6,633 nucleotides of DNA, from positions 1-6,633 of the forward strand of contig URZD01000122.1 in assembly GCA_900552305.1 (NCBI GenBank), given 5' to 3'. Below the pieces are notes generated by a model, which worked only from the letters and a program-made list of their open reading frames with translations, was not told where the DNA came from and searched no databases. This DNA is from an uncultured Eubacteriales bacterium (GTDB lineage Bacteria; Bacillota; Clostridia; Monoglobales; Monoglobaceae). Positions 6,625-6,633 of this stretch are shown one piece after another (within the stretch, counting starts at the first letter, position 1; each line of letters starts with the position of its first letter). A program made the position numbers and the translations under genes.

Positions 6625-6633
6625 TTTAAATAT

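Noticed and set aside
6495..6633. 45-codon minus-strand frame as the 3' end of an upstream gene
   Set aside because: A second frame is open over most of the same DNA and the stretch is full of inverted repeats, so coding is not supported. It is reported as a finding and not annotated.
1..6633. CRISPR array, tRNA/rRNA, insertion sequence or defence system
   Set aside because: No regularly spaced repeats, tRNA- or rRNA-like sequence, transposase, nuclease, reverse transcriptase or toxin-antitoxin pair was seen. All four genes fit ordinary cellular or envelope roles.

Overview
The window looks like a chromosomal segment from a Clostridia-type Firmicute, probably a gut-associated or similar anaerobe. 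The pointers are a LtaS-like polymer synthase with five membrane spans, an exported protein ending in a copper-amine-oxidase-type stalk domain (common on clostridial surfaces), a small five-cysteine protein of a type seen in clostridial genomes, canonical AGGAGG-type ribosome binding sites and moderate GC. This assignment is inference from gene content. Nothing here marks a phage, plasmid or transposon.

All four genes lie on the minus strand, so transcription runs from high to low coordinates. At the right edge (6498-6633) is a hairpin-rich leader or intergenic element with no gene I can establish. It is followed by the LtaS-family gene (6494-4611). Its TGA overlaps the ATG of the next gene in an ATGA tetranucleotide. 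That second gene (4614-1840) encodes a 924-residue secreted protein. It has a signal peptide, an Ala/Thr/Ser linker, a long unrecognised N-terminal half, an Asp-box (BNR-like) propeller-type region and the C-terminal stalk domain. About 180 bp of non-coding DNA follow, then a perfect 13-bp-stem hairpin (1629-1658) that probably ends this operon.

A second transcription unit starts just beyond it. A good sigma-A-type promoter (1573-1601) drives a 62-residue CxxC protein (1543-1355). A hairpin with a T-run (1297-1348) then separates it from an acyltransferase-3 family membrane protein (1266-151), which probably uses a TTG start. The left 150 bp hold a 13-bp dyad and a hairpin beside a run of nine C.

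Three of the four genes fit cell-envelope work. The LtaS-like enzyme would build or decorate a glycerol-phosphate polymer or glycan outside the membrane. The coupled secreted protein would act on, bind to or organise the cell surface. The acyltransferase would O-acylate an envelope or exported molecule. The best candidate for something undescribed is the coupled pair of polymer synthase and large stalk/propeller protein. I see no sign of a defence, CRISPR, retron or mobile system.
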